This document shows, in pieces, positions 38,976 through 47,626 of a DNA stretch of 64,000 bases. The position numbers were made by a program, and so were the translations under genes. This DNA is from Prochlorococcus sp. AG-424-P18. Its GTDB lineage: Bacteria; Cyanobacteriota; Cyanobacteriia; PCC-6307; Cyanobiaceae. The notes below the pieces were generated by a model, which was not told the DNA's origin, made no database searches, and saw only the letters and a program-made list of their open reading frames with translations. The stretch lies in contig QCNJ01000002.1 in the NCBI GenBank assembly GCA_003213235.1, positions 62,001-126,000 on the forward strand, read 5' to 3'. Position 1 is the first letter of the stretch; each line of letters begins with the position of its first letter.

Positions 38976-39521
38976 GTGAAAAATTCATTACCAAAAATTT
39001 CTGGTCCATGGAAATTAATGCTGCTTGGGGATGGAAGTCCAACTAGACATTTACAGCTTTTAACTAATCAAGAGACGAAAATTAAATTAATTTCAATGCA
39101 AATAGATCCTCTATTCATCGAAGAGGGACCTAAAGAATTAAATCAGTTAAATGGACCTTTAATTAGAAGACAAGTATGGATTAAAAACAATAATAAAAAC
39201 CTAGCATGGGCTGAAAGTTGGTGGAATGCAGAACAAGTGAATGAAAATTTAAAAGCCAAAGAAGAACCAATATGGAAGAATTTGACACAAGACAGATCAG
39301 AATTGTTTAGAGAAGTTGATCGAATTTCACTTGTTAATTCAAATTGGTTAGAGGATCAATTTTGTTTTAAAGGTCCATTCTGGTCAAGAAATTATAGATT
39401 TTTTCGAGACAAAAAGCCCCTAACAATTATTAGAGAAGTATTCAATCCACATTTAGAAAGTTTATTAGGCTATTCAGGAATTAAAGAATTTACGAAACTA
39501 TACTCTTCTTCTTCTTCTTGA
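38976..39521 (+). CDS. Chorismate lyase (cyanobacterial type)
   Basis: The protein matches the chorismate pyruvate-lyase family of cyanobacteria that makes 4-hydroxybenzoate for plastoquinone-9. Visible features are ISGPWKLMLLGDGSPTRHLQ (9-28), PLIRRQVWIKNNNKNLAWAE, REVDRISLVNSNWLE and FWSRNYRFFRDKKPLTIIRE. The start is a GTG at 38976, as no in-frame ATG is suitably placed upstream. The 181-residue protein ends in a run of Ser codons that overlaps, antisense, the Arg tail of the convergent unknown gene. The ubiC-equivalent name is not attached because sequence similarity to E. coli UbiC is low. Confidence 0.82.
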   Translation: MKNSLPKISGPWKLMLLGDGSPTRHLQLLTNQETKIKLISMQIDPLFIEEGPKELNQLNGPLIRRQVWIKNNNKNLAWAESWWNAEQVNENLKAKEEPIWKNLTQDRSELFREVDRISLVNSNWLEDQFCFKGPFWSRNYRFFRDKKPLTIIREVFNPHLESLLGYSGIKEFTKLYSSSSS

Positions 39522-40064
39522 TCTGGGAAGATTTCTTGATTTTGATTGAACTTGTTGATTTGATTGATTTCTCGAAGTATTAATCTCTTTTTCTGAAGCT
39601 CTTTGCCATCTTTCAACTTTGAAATCCATTTCATCTGGCCAATCTTCGTCCTTACTCTCTTTCACGTAAGGTAATTTTTTTTGCTCAGTTGTCTGTAAAT
39701 TTTTTGGTTGCCTTAAAGATATTGCTTCTAAAGGTCTTTTTGAGTGCTGTTTAGCAGATTCATAAGAATTTGATTCTCTGGAAAATGTCTTAATATCCCT
39801 GTTATCATCGTAAAAATTCTCATCATTCCAATCATCATTATCTTCATCAAAAAATAAATCCACTTTTTCAGATACCCATCGTCCTACTTTTTTAACACTC
39901 TTACTTGTTATTCCTTGAAAATCTGAGTTCCTTCTTTTTCCTGGCCTGGCACCAGACACTCCATCAACAAATTGTCTTCCAGTTTCGAAAATTTTATCAA
40001 CCTGTTTATCAACAATATTTTTATCAAAACTATTTCTAAGATTTCTAATTCTCCTTGAATCCAT
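39498..40064 (-). CDS. Uncharacterised charged protein with an arginine tail
   Basis: I do not recognise a function. The 188-residue protein is highly polar and probably largely disordered. It has a basic N-terminus (MDSRRIRNLRNSFDKN), a region around 30-75 that looks folded (KKVGRWVSEKVDLFFDE), an acidic block (DEDNDDWNDENFYDDN, about 73-88), a Gln/Asn/Ser-rich part and a C-terminal RSRRRRRV. The pattern suggests nucleic-acid or partner binding (inference). Its last 24 bases overlap the 3' end of the convergent chorismate lyase. The next gene upstream on this strand, sprT-like, ends 82 bases away. I recall unnamed picocyanobacterial homologues. Confidence 0.75.
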   Translation of the reverse strand: MDSRRIRNLRNSFDKNIVDKQVDKIFETGRQFVDGVSGARPGKRRNSDFQGITSKSVKKVGRWVSEKVDLFFDEDNDDWNDENFYDDNRDIKTFSRESNSYESAKQHSKRPLEAISLRQPKNLQTTEQKKLPYVKESKDEDWPDEMDFKVERWQRASEKEINTSRNQSNQQVQSKSRNLPRSRRRRRV

Positions 40065-40145
40065 AAATTATTATGCTTTTAAAATTAAACTACATTAAAA
40101 AAATAAATAATTCCAAATATAGAAACAAAAACACATCTTATATTT

Positions 40146-40673
40146 TTAATCAAACAAAATTAAACACTTTTTATTCCATGATCCATTAAAGAAATTTACA
40201 CAACATTTTTTACAAGCAATATTCTTTATCCTTTTCCTATAGAAAAATTTCTCACCACAATTTTGGCAAGTTCCTATGTATTTTAATTCTCTCCTTTCAA
40301 TAGGAAATGAGTGCCTCACAGAAATTTGAAAATTCTTCTCTTTCTTATTAATTTCATTCATCTTTTCTAAGAAATTTGGACCATGTATCTCATTTTTTTT
40401 CAATATCCGATCAACCCATGCATGAATCATTTCATGACATAAAGTACTGTTTATTTCACTAGTAGATAATTTACTCAAAATAGGTTTCGATAAGATAATT
40501 TCAGAATCTACAAGACCATTAATTCTTTTTCTTTTATAAAAACCAGCAGTGGTTTTTAATCTATTATCACTCCATCTAACTTTTACTAAAGGTTGATTAT
40601 TAACCGCTAAAGAATTTTCAAAATATTGGCTATTAAATTTGTGAAATAAAGGTAAAAGAGGAATTACAGGCAT
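40146..40673 (-). CDS. SprT-like zinc metallopeptidase-fold protein
   Basis: This is a SprT/Spartan-like protein. The zincin motif is HEMIHAW (H80, E81, H84) with a third ligand probably H97 in EIHGPNF, followed by a C-terminal zinc ribbon (C136, C139, C154, C157). Eukaryotic Spartan cleaves DNA-protein crosslinks; bacterial members are poorly characterised, so proteolysis of DNA-bound proteins is only an analogy. The length of 175 residues is normal. It is divergent from the 139-residue membrane-anchored gene across an 85-base spacer. Confidence 0.85.
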   Translation of the reverse strand: MPVIPLLPLFHKFNSQYFENSLAVNNQPLVKVRWSDNRLKTTAGFYKRKRINGLVDSEIILSKPILSKLSTSEINSTLCHEMIHAWVDRILKKNEIHGPNFLEKMNEINKKEKNFQISVRHSFPIERRELKYIGTCQNCGEKFFYRKRIKNIACKKCCVNFFNGSWNKKCLILFD

Positions 40674-40758
40674 TATGGATTAAAATTAGTATTATTTTGA
40701 CAAAAAAAGCCATCAAAAACGATTTCTTTTCTTAAAGTAATAAAAAACTCAAATCGAC

Positions 40759-41178
40759 ATGGATGCAACACTAGTTAAAGATATAGGAATTAAAGCACTA
40801 TTAGTTGGCGGAGCTGTACTAGTTTCTTTTTGGACTTTTAATGCAGTCAAATTAGTTATAAGCGCCAGAGGAATTAATCCGTTAGTAAGAAAGTTTTTTG
40901 ATCAAATAGCTGCTGGCAGAATTGATGCAGCTTATGGTTTGACTACAAAAACTTATAAAACTCATGTGAAGCGCCAAGACTTTCTTAAATTTTTAGCTAG
41001 TTTAAATCTCAATAAATACAGAAATTTAAAGTCAGGAAGACCCAGAGTCCAAGAAGATCAAATCATAATAACTTTGAATTTAAAATCAGAAGATAAACAA
41101 GATGAGCTCCCATTAGATTTTACTTTTGCAAAAACTGACAATGATTGGAAAATAGACAGAATAGCAAAAGTGAATTAA
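40759..41178 (+). CDS. Membrane-anchored protein with an NTF2-like domain
   Basis: The 139-residue protein has one N-terminal transmembrane helix (about 11-33, ALLVGGAVLVSFWTFNAVKL) and a soluble domain. PLVRKFFDQIAAGRIDAAY and LTTKTYKTHVKRQDFLKFLA followed by a beta-rich end (IIITLNLKSEDK, PLDFTFAKTDNDWKIDRI) resemble small NTF2-like/DUF4864-type domains that bind ligands or peptides outside the cytoplasm. The function is unknown. The ATP-dependent ligase gene starts nine bases downstream, so the two are probably co-transcribed, though no logical link is apparent. Confidence 0.78.
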   Translation: MDATLVKDIGIKALLVGGAVLVSFWTFNAVKLVISARGINPLVRKFFDQIAAGRIDAAYGLTTKTYKTHVKRQDFLKFLASLNLNKYRNLKSGRPRVQEDQIIITLNLKSEDKQDELPLDFTFAKTDNDWKIDRIAKVN

Positions 41179-41187
41179 TAATTTCTT

Positions 41188-42516
41188 GTGAGGCAAAAAG
41201 AATTGTATAAAGAAGAGATTATACATCAATTAGAATTACATCCAAGTAGATTAGATAAAGAAAAAATCATCTCAGAAGCAATGGAACAAGGTTTAGATGA
41301 TTTTTTTGAAGGAATCCGTATGGCACTTGATCCATTGGTAACTTTTGGTGTAAAAATTGTTCCTGAAAAAGAAAATGAAAAAAGTCAAAATTTTTTATGG
41401 AAAGATTTTAGGTTATTAGCAAATAAGCTTATTCAAAGAGAACTTACTGGTCACGCTGCTCGCGATGCAATTATTACAGCTATGGAATCTGCCAAAAAAG
41501 AAGAGTGGAATGGATTTTATAGACGAGTTTTAATTAAAGATCTTAGATGTGGTGTATCTGAGAAAACAATCAACAAGATAGCCAAGAAATTTCCCAAATA
41601 TGCGATTCCTATTTTTTCATGTCCCTTAGCTCATGACAGTGCAAATCATGAAAAAAAAATGATAGGAAAAAAGCAAATTGAAATCAAATTAGATGGAGTG
41701 CGCGTCTTAACTATTATTAGACAAAATAAAGTAGAAATGTTTTCTCGTAATGGGAAACAATTCCATAATTTTGGTCATATTATCTCAGAAATAGAAAACG
41801 TGTTAAAAGAAGATCCTGCACCACATGACTTAGTCCTAGATGGTGAAGTAATGAGTGCTAACTTTCAGGATTTGATGAAACAGGTTCATAGAAAAGATGG
41901 CAAACAAACAAAAGATGCAGTTCTCCACCTATTTGACTTATGTCCCCTTGAAAACTTCCAAAAAGGGAGATGGAACACTAGTCAAACAGCAAGAAGTTTA
42001 TTAGTAAAAGAATGGGTAGCAAAACATTCTATGCTTCTAAGACATGTAAAAACACTTGAATGGGAAAATGTAGATCTCGACACCATTGAGGGACAAAAAA
42101 GATTTATAGAGCTAAATAAAGCTGCCGTGGAAGGTGGATATGAAGGAGTAATGATTAAAGATCCTGATGCTATGTACGAATGTAAAAGAACACACAGTTG
42201 GTTAAAAGCAAAACCTTTCATTGAAGTCACTTTAAAGGTTGTATCGGTTGAGGAAGGAACAGGTCGCAATAAAGGTCGACTAGGAGCTGTCCTAGTAGAA
42301 GGGGAAGATGATGGGTATGAATACAGTCTTAGTTGTGGGAGCGGATTTAGTGATATCCAACGTCAAGAATATTGGTCAAAACGGAGTCATCTTATTGGTC
42401 AACTTGTAGAAATCAGAGCTGATGCTAAAACGAAATCCAAGGATGCGGTAACTTTTAGTCTTAGATTTCCTAGATTCAAATGCTTTAGAGGATTTAAAGC
42501 TGGAGAAAAAGTTTAA
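41188..42516 (+). CDS. ATP-dependent DNA ligase
   Basis: This is a nucleotidyltransferase-family ligase. Motif I is EIKLDGVRV with adenylation Lys167. Others are SRNGK (R187), motif III LDGE (E220), IIIa LHLFD, IV EGVMIKD (319-325) and V WLKAK (338-342), followed by an OB-fold of about 95 residues. The N-terminal 150 residues are a helical domain reminiscent of T4-type phage ligases and LigI-like DNA-binding domains. Bacteria replicate with the NAD-dependent LigA, so this is a second ligase, probably for repair. No Ku, primase, polymerase, Lhr helicase or exonuclease partner is adjacent, unlike bacterial LigB/C/D modules. The start is GTG. Phage origin is inference. Confidence 0.9.
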   Translation: MRQKELYKEEIIHQLELHPSRLDKEKIISEAMEQGLDDFFEGIRMALDPLVTFGVKIVPEKENEKSQNFLWKDFRLLANKLIQRELTGHAARDAIITAMESAKKEEWNGFYRRVLIKDLRCGVSEKTINKIAKKFPKYAIPIFSCPLAHDSANHEKKMIGKKQIEIKLDGVRVLTIIRQNKVEMFSRNGKQFHNFGHIISEIENVLKEDPAPHDLVLDGEVMSANFQDLMKQVHRKDGKQTKDAVLHLFDLCPLENFQKGRWNTSQTARSLLVKEWVAKHSMLLRHVKTLEWENVDLDTIEGQKRFIELNKAAVEGGYEGVMIKDPDAMYECKRTHSWLKAKPFIEVTLKVVSVEEGTGRNKGRLGAVLVEGEDDGYEYSLSCGSGFSDIQRQEYWSKRSHLIGQLVEIRADAKTKSKDAVTFSLRFPRFKCFRGFKAGEKV

Positions 42517-42634
42517 ATTTTAAAAAATAATACTCAACAAAGTAGTCAAAGAAAAATGTGGTTTTTAAATAAAAAAAAATAAAAATCTTGGCTATAAAAT
42601 ATAGGAATAATTATCAGGACTTTTTGAGAGACTT
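42517..42634 (+). promoter_or_regulatory. Spacer before the 50-codon gene
   Basis: These 118 AT-rich bases include a run of nine A near 42570. TTGGCT followed by TATAAAATATAGG near 42587-42605 is a loose promoter-like region. GAGAG just before 42635 is the likely ribosome binding site of the small gene. No terminator hairpin after the ligase gene is visible. Confidence 0.25.
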
Positions 42635-42787
42635 ATGACAAATAAAACAGTTTTCAAATTCATAAAAACATCTTGTGGACAGGCAAAATATGTCGAATTA
42701 GAGGCCAACAAAACCTTACTAGGTAAATTTAGACTGTTGTGGTTTATCTTAATTGCATCAATTAGAGATTGGAATATTAAAGAGTAG
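42635..42787 (+). CDS. Small protein, 50 residues, unknown
   Basis: ATG at 42635, preceded by GAGAG at four bases, opens a 50-codon frame ending with TAG at 42785-42787, five bases before the convergent membrane-protein gene. The product begins MTNKTVFKFIKTSCGQAKYV, is basic overall and has a hydrophobic, Trp-containing stretch (LLWFILIASIRDW) that could be amphipathic or membrane-associated. Codon choice matches neighbours. I recognise no family. Without it the spacer would be about 275 bases, unusually long here. Confidence 0.5.
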   Translation: MTNKTVFKFIKTSCGQAKYVELEANKTLLGKFRLLWFILIASIRDWNIKE

Positions 42788-42791
42788 ATTC

Positions 42792-43394
42792 TTAAGATTT
42801 TTCAAAATATTCTCTGGAGTATTTCGCTGAGAAATATACAACTAAAAAAGTTGAAATAATTCCAATACTAGTAATATATAAATTATTTGGTGATTGCACA
42901 TTTTTTAACTCCTGAATACTTTTTGCCAAACTACCTATTGAGCAATAAAGAAAAGTGCCTGGAATTATTCCAATAAGGCCAAGAGCGAAATCTCTAAATT
43001 TAACATTATTCAAACCATAAAAATAATTAAGAATACTGAAAGGAAATATCGGCGATAATCTGGCTAAAAAAATTAATTTAAGTCCGCCTTTTTCTACTAC
43101 TTTTTCCATAACACTTAATTTTGGATAACGGCTAAAAAGATTTTTTAGCTTTTTTGCAAAAAAACTTTTTGATACAAAAAAAGCAACTGATGCTCCTATG
43201 GAAGCGGAAATGAAAACAATAATTGATCCTAAATATGAGCCATATAAAAAACCTGATAATAAAGATAACCAAGAGGCTGGAAGTATTAATAAAACAATTA
43301 AAATATAAATACAAACAAACGAAAAGATCCCAAAACCAGTATTAAAAAAAAAAGACAAATTATAAATATTTTCAAGAAATATATTCATTCTCAA
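42792..43394 (-). CDS. TVP38/DedA (SNARE-associated) family membrane protein
   Basis: This is a polytopic inner-membrane protein of about 200 residues. Family signatures are PASWLSLLSGFLYG (about 39-52), GASVAFFVSK, LKLIFLARLSPIFPFSILNYFYGL and PGTFLYCSIGSLA. Around five hydrophobic segments are visible. DedA/TVP38/VTT proteins include lipid scramblases and undecaprenyl- or aminophospholipid transporters in other bacteria. The substrate here is unknown. Its start overlaps the valS stop by four bases, so it is translated from the same transcript as valS. Confidence 0.88.
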   Translation of the reverse strand: MRMNIFLENIYNLSFFFNTGFGIFSFVCIYILIVLLILPASWLSLLSGFLYGSYLGSIIVFISASIGASVAFFVSKSFFAKKLKNLFSRYPKLSVMEKVVEKGGLKLIFLARLSPIFPFSILNYFYGLNNVKFRDFALGLIGIIPGTFLYCSIGSLAKSIQELKNVQSPNNLYITSIGIISTFLVVYFSAKYSREYFEKS

Positions 43395-46147
43395 TTCAAA
43401 AGTTCAAGTTTTTTAGTGATTCTTTCCTTTTGTACCGAACCCTCATTTAATTTAAATCTGCATTCATCAACAATATCTTTTGGAGCCTTATCAACGAAAT
43501 TGTTATTAGATAATCTCTTATTTAGATTTTCTAATTCAATATTCACCTTTTTTAAATCCTTGGTTAACCTTTCCTTTAATGCATCTATATTTACAAAATC
43601 CTGAAAAGGTAAGTAAACCTCTAAATCACTAATTATCCCGGAAAAAGATTTAGCGAACTCTTTTTTATCAACAGCATTAGTTTTAAAAATAAATACTTCA
43701 GAAGATTTAGTTAAAGTTTGAATATCATCAACTAAAGTTTTTAAAAAATCAATCAATTCATCATTGTCTGAAATTAAATATACAGGACTTTTTTCTGATG
43801 GCTTAAGACCTAATTCAGCTCTCAAATTTCTAATCAGCCTAATAATTTCAAAGAGTTGCTGAAAGGAATTATCAAGCTTATTATCAACAAATTTATTTTC
43901 GTGAATTGGCCATTTTTGAAGAGATAATAATGCATTATCTGGTTTTAGTTGCAACACATGCCAAAGTTCCTCAGTAATGTGCGGCATAAAAGGATGAATC
44001 ATTACCAAAATATCATTGAGCACTTTTATTAAAACTTTTTCAGATATTTGTCTATTTTTAGTCTCTTTATTATTAAACCTTTGTTTAGCAAATTCTACAT
44101 ACCAGTCACAAAAATCATTCCACGTAAATTCATATAGAAGTTTCGCAGATTCTCCCAATTTATATTCTGTCAACAAAGCAGCGACTTTTATATTGACCTG
44201 ATTCAATTTCGATAAAATCCACTTATCACATAACTCTAAAGAAGTTTCATCACTCTCATTAAGTGAATAATTATTATTAGAAGTTTTATGAATTAACACA
44301 AATTTAGTTGCATTCCATAATTTATTCGCAAAATTTCTTGAAGCTTCAACGGTTGAAGATGTATCTTTTTTCCTATCAAAATCAAGCCGGATATCTTGTC
44401 CAGCGCCTGCAACTTCTCGAATTAAAGCAAATCGTAGAGCATCAGAACCATATTTATCAATTAATAGTATTGGATCAATACCATTACCTGAACTTTTACT
44501 CATTTTTTTATTGTTTTCATCTCGCACTAGACCATGAATATAAACATCCCTAAAAGGAATATTCTTTGTAAAAGTATTCCCCATCATTGTCATTCTTGCC
44601 ACCCAGAAGAAAATAATATCGAAACCAGTAACAAGAACACTATTTGGATACCATTTTTTAAAATCAGGATCATTTATATTTGGCCAACCAAGGGTTGAAA
44701 AAGGCCACAAACCACTTGAAAACCATGTATCCAAAACATCTTTATCACGAACCAATTTAATATTTAATCCAAATTTTTTATTAGCTTCGATTAAGGCATC
44801 CTCTTCATTTCTTGCAACGATATATGGAGTATTTTGTTCTATTGAGTCTTGAGATTCATCTAAAACATACCAGGCCGGTATTTGGTGCCCCCACCACAAT
44901 TGCCGACTGATACACCAATCATTAATATTCTCTAACCAATCCTTATAAACTTTCTCCCAGCGTGGAGGGATAAACGATGGTTTTTTAGAATCAATTTCAT
45001 TAAGACAACCTTGTGATATATCATCCATTTTCAAAAACCATTGTGTCGACAATAAAGGTTCAATTGGCACCTTACCTCTATCAGAAAAAGGAACAGTATG
45101 TTTATAATCCTCTATCTTTGTAAGCAGGCCTAAATTATCCAATTCTTTGATAATTTTCTTTCTAGCGTCATATCTATCTAAATTTTGAAAAATACCTGCA
45201 TTAATATTTAAAGTTCCATCTTTGTTCATTACATTAATCTGTTTTAAATTATGCCTTTTTCCTATTGCAAAATCATTTGGATCATGAGCTGGAGTAACCT
45301 TCACACAACCCGTACCAAAATCTTTATCAACATGTGAATCAGCGATAATAGGTATTTCTCTATCAACGAAAGGAACTTTTACTTTGAGTCCAATAAATTC
45401 TTTATATCTATCATCATCAGGATTAACTGCCACAGCAGTATCACCCAAAAGAGTTTCTGGTCTTGTTGTTGCAACTTCTAAGTACTTATCTAAGTATTCA
45501 CCACTTTCAGAAATTAAAGGGTATTTAAAATGCCATAAATGACCATTTACTTCTTGCATTTCAACTTCAAGATCACTTACGGCAGATTGAGATTGAGGGC
45601 ACCAATTAACCAAATATTCGCCTCTATAAATTAAATTCTTTTTATAAAGAATATTAAAAGCCTCAATAACTGCTTCATTTAATTTTTGATCAAGAGTAAA
45701 TCTTTCTCTAGTCCAGTCAACTGAATATCCTATCCTTTTTAATTGAGAAACTATTCTTCCACCACTTTGTTCTTTCCAGTTCCATGCTCTTTTAAGAAAT
45801 TCATCTCTTCCAATATCCTCGCTTGTTTTGCCTTCACTTTTTAATTGTTTTTCGAGAATAGTTTGAACAGCTATTGAAGCATGATCAGTTCCCGGTAAAC
45901 ACAAAACATTCTTACCTAACAGTCTTTGAAAACGTACTACAACATCTATCAAAGCCGTATTGAATGCATGCCCCATATGCAAAGATCCAGTTACATTTGG
46001 TGGCGGAATGACAACACAAAAAGGCTCACCATCATCCTCAGGGTTAGGACTAAACGCCTTTAGACTTTCCCATTTTGCTTGCCACTTTTTCTCTACTTCA
46101 AAAGGTGAATAATTCTCTAAAGATAATTGATCATTCATCTCTGTCAT
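43391..46147 (-). CDS. valS: Valyl-tRNA synthetase
   Basis: ValS charges tRNA-Val. This 918-residue class I synthetase has the HIGH-type motif PPNVTGSLHMGHAF, the KMSKS loop (NKKMSKSSGNGIDP), the editing domain (EVATTRPETLLGDTAVAVNP), the WCISRQLWWGHQIPAW block and a C-terminal coiled coil (ALKERLTKDLKKVNIELENL) that contacts the tRNA. Its stop overlaps the start of the TVP38-like gene. A tRNA-Val gene lies about 450 bases upstream on the same strand, beyond the HesB-like gene. Confidence 0.97.
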   Translation of the reverse strand: MTEMNDQLSLENYSPFEVEKKWQAKWESLKAFSPNPEDDGEPFCVVIPPPNVTGSLHMGHAFNTALIDVVVRFQRLLGKNVLCLPGTDHASIAVQTILEKQLKSEGKTSEDIGRDEFLKRAWNWKEQSGGRIVSQLKRIGYSVDWTRERFTLDQKLNEAVIEAFNILYKKNLIYRGEYLVNWCPQSQSAVSDLEVEMQEVNGHLWHFKYPLISESGEYLDKYLEVATTRPETLLGDTAVAVNPDDDRYKEFIGLKVKVPFVDREIPIIADSHVDKDFGTGCVKVTPAHDPNDFAIGKRHNLKQINVMNKDGTLNINAGIFQNLDRYDARKKIIKELDNLGLLTKIEDYKHTVPFSDRGKVPIEPLLSTQWFLKMDDISQGCLNEIDSKKPSFIPPRWEKVYKDWLENINDWCISRQLWWGHQIPAWYVLDESQDSIEQNTPYIVARNEEDALIEANKKFGLNIKLVRDKDVLDTWFSSGLWPFSTLGWPNINDPDFKKWYPNSVLVTGFDIIFFWVARMTMMGNTFTKNIPFRDVYIHGLVRDENNKKMSKSSGNGIDPILLIDKYGSDALRFALIREVAGAGQDIRLDFDRKKDTSSTVEASRNFANKLWNATKFVLIHKTSNNNYSLNESDETSLELCDKWILSKLNQVNIKVAALLTEYKLGESAKLLYEFTWNDFCDWYVEFAKQRFNNKETKNRQISEKVLIKVLNDILVMIHPFMPHITEELWHVLQLKPDNALLSLQKWPIHENKFVDNKLDNSFQQLFEIIRLIRNLRAELGLKPSEKSPVYLISDNDELIDFLKTLVDDIQTLTKSSEVFIFKTNAVDKKEFAKSFSGIISDLEVYLPFQDFVNIDALKERLTKDLKKVNIELENLNKRLSNNNFVDKAPKDIVDECRFKLNEGSVQKERITKKLELLN

Positions 46148-46244
46148 GTGTAAATTTTATTTCGATAAACTTTTTGTTTATTTTATCTTGAGAGCAGCCA
46201 ATTAATGAAAATAATATTAGTTTGCAAAAAAAGACGCGTTCATT

Positions 46245-46586
46245 CTACAAAAGTTTGAAACCAGAACCACAGGAACAACGTTTTGCATTTTTTGGTGTTG
46301 AAATAAGAAATCCACCACCGCTCAAATCACCGTAATAGTCTAATTTTAAATCTTTCAGTAAATTAAACTGTTTTACATCCGCATATAAAGTTACTCCTTC
46401 CGTTCTTGAGATAGGGGATCCATTACATGTACCTGGCCTTAATTTAATATGCATCCATCCTTCGGAGCAATTTTTATCCTCTACCAAATCAATCGACATT
46501 TCTCCTGGAGAACCTCCAAAAGAAGCTTGCCTAGATAGTTCTGAAGCAGCATTTTGACTGATTGAAAGATTGACGATCTCAGTCAT
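46245..46586 (-). CDS. HesB/IscA-like iron-sulfur cluster protein
   Basis: The 113-residue product resembles A-type Fe-S carrier or HesB-like proteins. The C-terminal CxC pair is C104/C106 in RCSCGSGF, and LISTPKNAKRC and DYYGDLSGGGF precede it. The first conserved cysteine of IscA is not in its usual SGCSG context; C40 or C54 may substitute, so this is a divergent member. I choose ATG 46586 because a longer frame would run into the tRNA-Val gene. Only 15 bases separate the tRNA 3' end from this start, on the same strand, so the mRNA 5' end may be made by tRNA processing. Confidence 0.8.
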   Translation of the reverse strand: MTEIVNLSISQNAASELSRQASFGGSPGEMSIDLVEDKNCSEGWMHIKLRPGTCNGSPISRTEGVTLYADVKQFNLLKDLKLDYYGDLSGGGFLISTPKNAKRCSCGSGFKLL

Positions 46587-46601
46587 TAGAAAAATAATAA
46601 A

Positions 46602-46673
<72 letters not shown>

Positions 46674-46771
46674 TCATAATAGATCATTCTAATAGATGAA
46701 GTTGAAAAATTTATACTAAGTATTTAAATATTTCATGATTGAGGCAAAATTTAATTAATAAAATATATCCT

Positions 46772-47626
46772 ATGTCCTCAAACAATAGATATAAATTGGA
46801 AAACAATTCCGATTTAGAGACTATAAATAGTTTTAAAAACTTAATATCTAATATCAAAGCATTAAAAGATAAAACATGGGGCTGCCCATGGCAGAAAATA
46901 CAGTCTCATATATCGTTGATCCCATTTTTGTATGAAGAAATTAATGAATTTATAGATGCGATTTACGAAAAAAATGCAGATAACATGTGTGAGGAGTTAG
47001 GAGATCTTTTATTACAAGTCATGCTTCATGCTGAAATAGGTTACGAAGAAAAAGAATTTACACTAAATGATGTTATAAAAAATCTAAACAAGAAAATTAT
47101 TAATAGACATCCATATATTTTTAACAAAAAAGAAAAAGTATCATTAAAAAAATCACAACAGATTTGGGTAAATATAAAAAATTTAGAAAAAGAAGCACCT
47201 CATATGAAATCTTCAATTAGTAGAAATTTAAATTTGAAAATTAAAAATTTACCGCCAACGGTTGGAACAGGTAAAATCACAAATGTTGTTAAAGAACATG
47301 GCTTCAAGTGGGAAAGTACTGATGAGATTTTTAAAAAGTTAGAAGAAGAAATTGATGAATTAAAGGAAGCAATTAAAAGTAAAAATGATTCAGAGATAAA
47401 AAATGAATTTGGTGATATTTACTTTACCCTTCTTAATCTCTCAAACTTTTTAAAGATCAATCCTGAATCAGCTCTTCAAAAAACTAATATGAAATTTTTA
47501 GACAGATTTTCAATCGTCGAAGAGCATGCAGGAGATAATATTAAAAAACAAACTCCTAAAGACTTTCAACGGCTTTGGCAAATAGCCAAACAAAAAATGG
47601 CGGGAAAAATTCCTAAATGCAAATGA
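46772..47626 (+). CDS. mazG: Nucleoside triphosphate pyrophosphohydrolase MazG
   Basis: MazG hydrolyses (d)NTPs to monophosphates for nucleotide-pool sanitation and, in E. coli, affects ppGpp. Two MazG domains are visible. The first has WGCPWQKIQSH and the metal-binding EEINEFIDAI with EELGDLLLQVMLHAEI. The second has EEEIDELKEAI and EFGDIYFTLLNLSNF. GTGKITNVVKEHGFKWES joins them. I start at ATG 46772 (284 residues); an in-frame TTG at 46739 would add 11 residues. Its TGA overlaps the ATG at 47623 of speE (ATGA), implying coupled translation. Confidence 0.94.
   Translation: MSSNNRYKLENNSDLETINSFKNLISNIKALKDKTWGCPWQKIQSHISLIPFLYEEINEFIDAIYEKNADNMCEELGDLLLQVMLHAEIGYEEKEFTLNDVIKNLNKKIINRHPYIFNKKEKVSLKKSQQIWVNIKNLEKEAPHMKSSISRNLNLKIKNLPPTVGTGKITNVVKEHGFKWESTDEIFKKLEEEIDELKEAIKSKNDSEIKNEFGDIYFTLLNLSNFLKINPESALQKTNMKFLDRFSIVEEHAGDNIKKQTPKDFQRLWQIAKQKMAGKIPKCK

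Noticed and set aside
41188..42516. Prophage remnant around the ATP-dependent ligase
   Set aside because: Neighbours are ordinary cellular genes; there is no integrase, structural phage gene, tRNA attachment site or direct repeat, and the base composition matches the surroundings.
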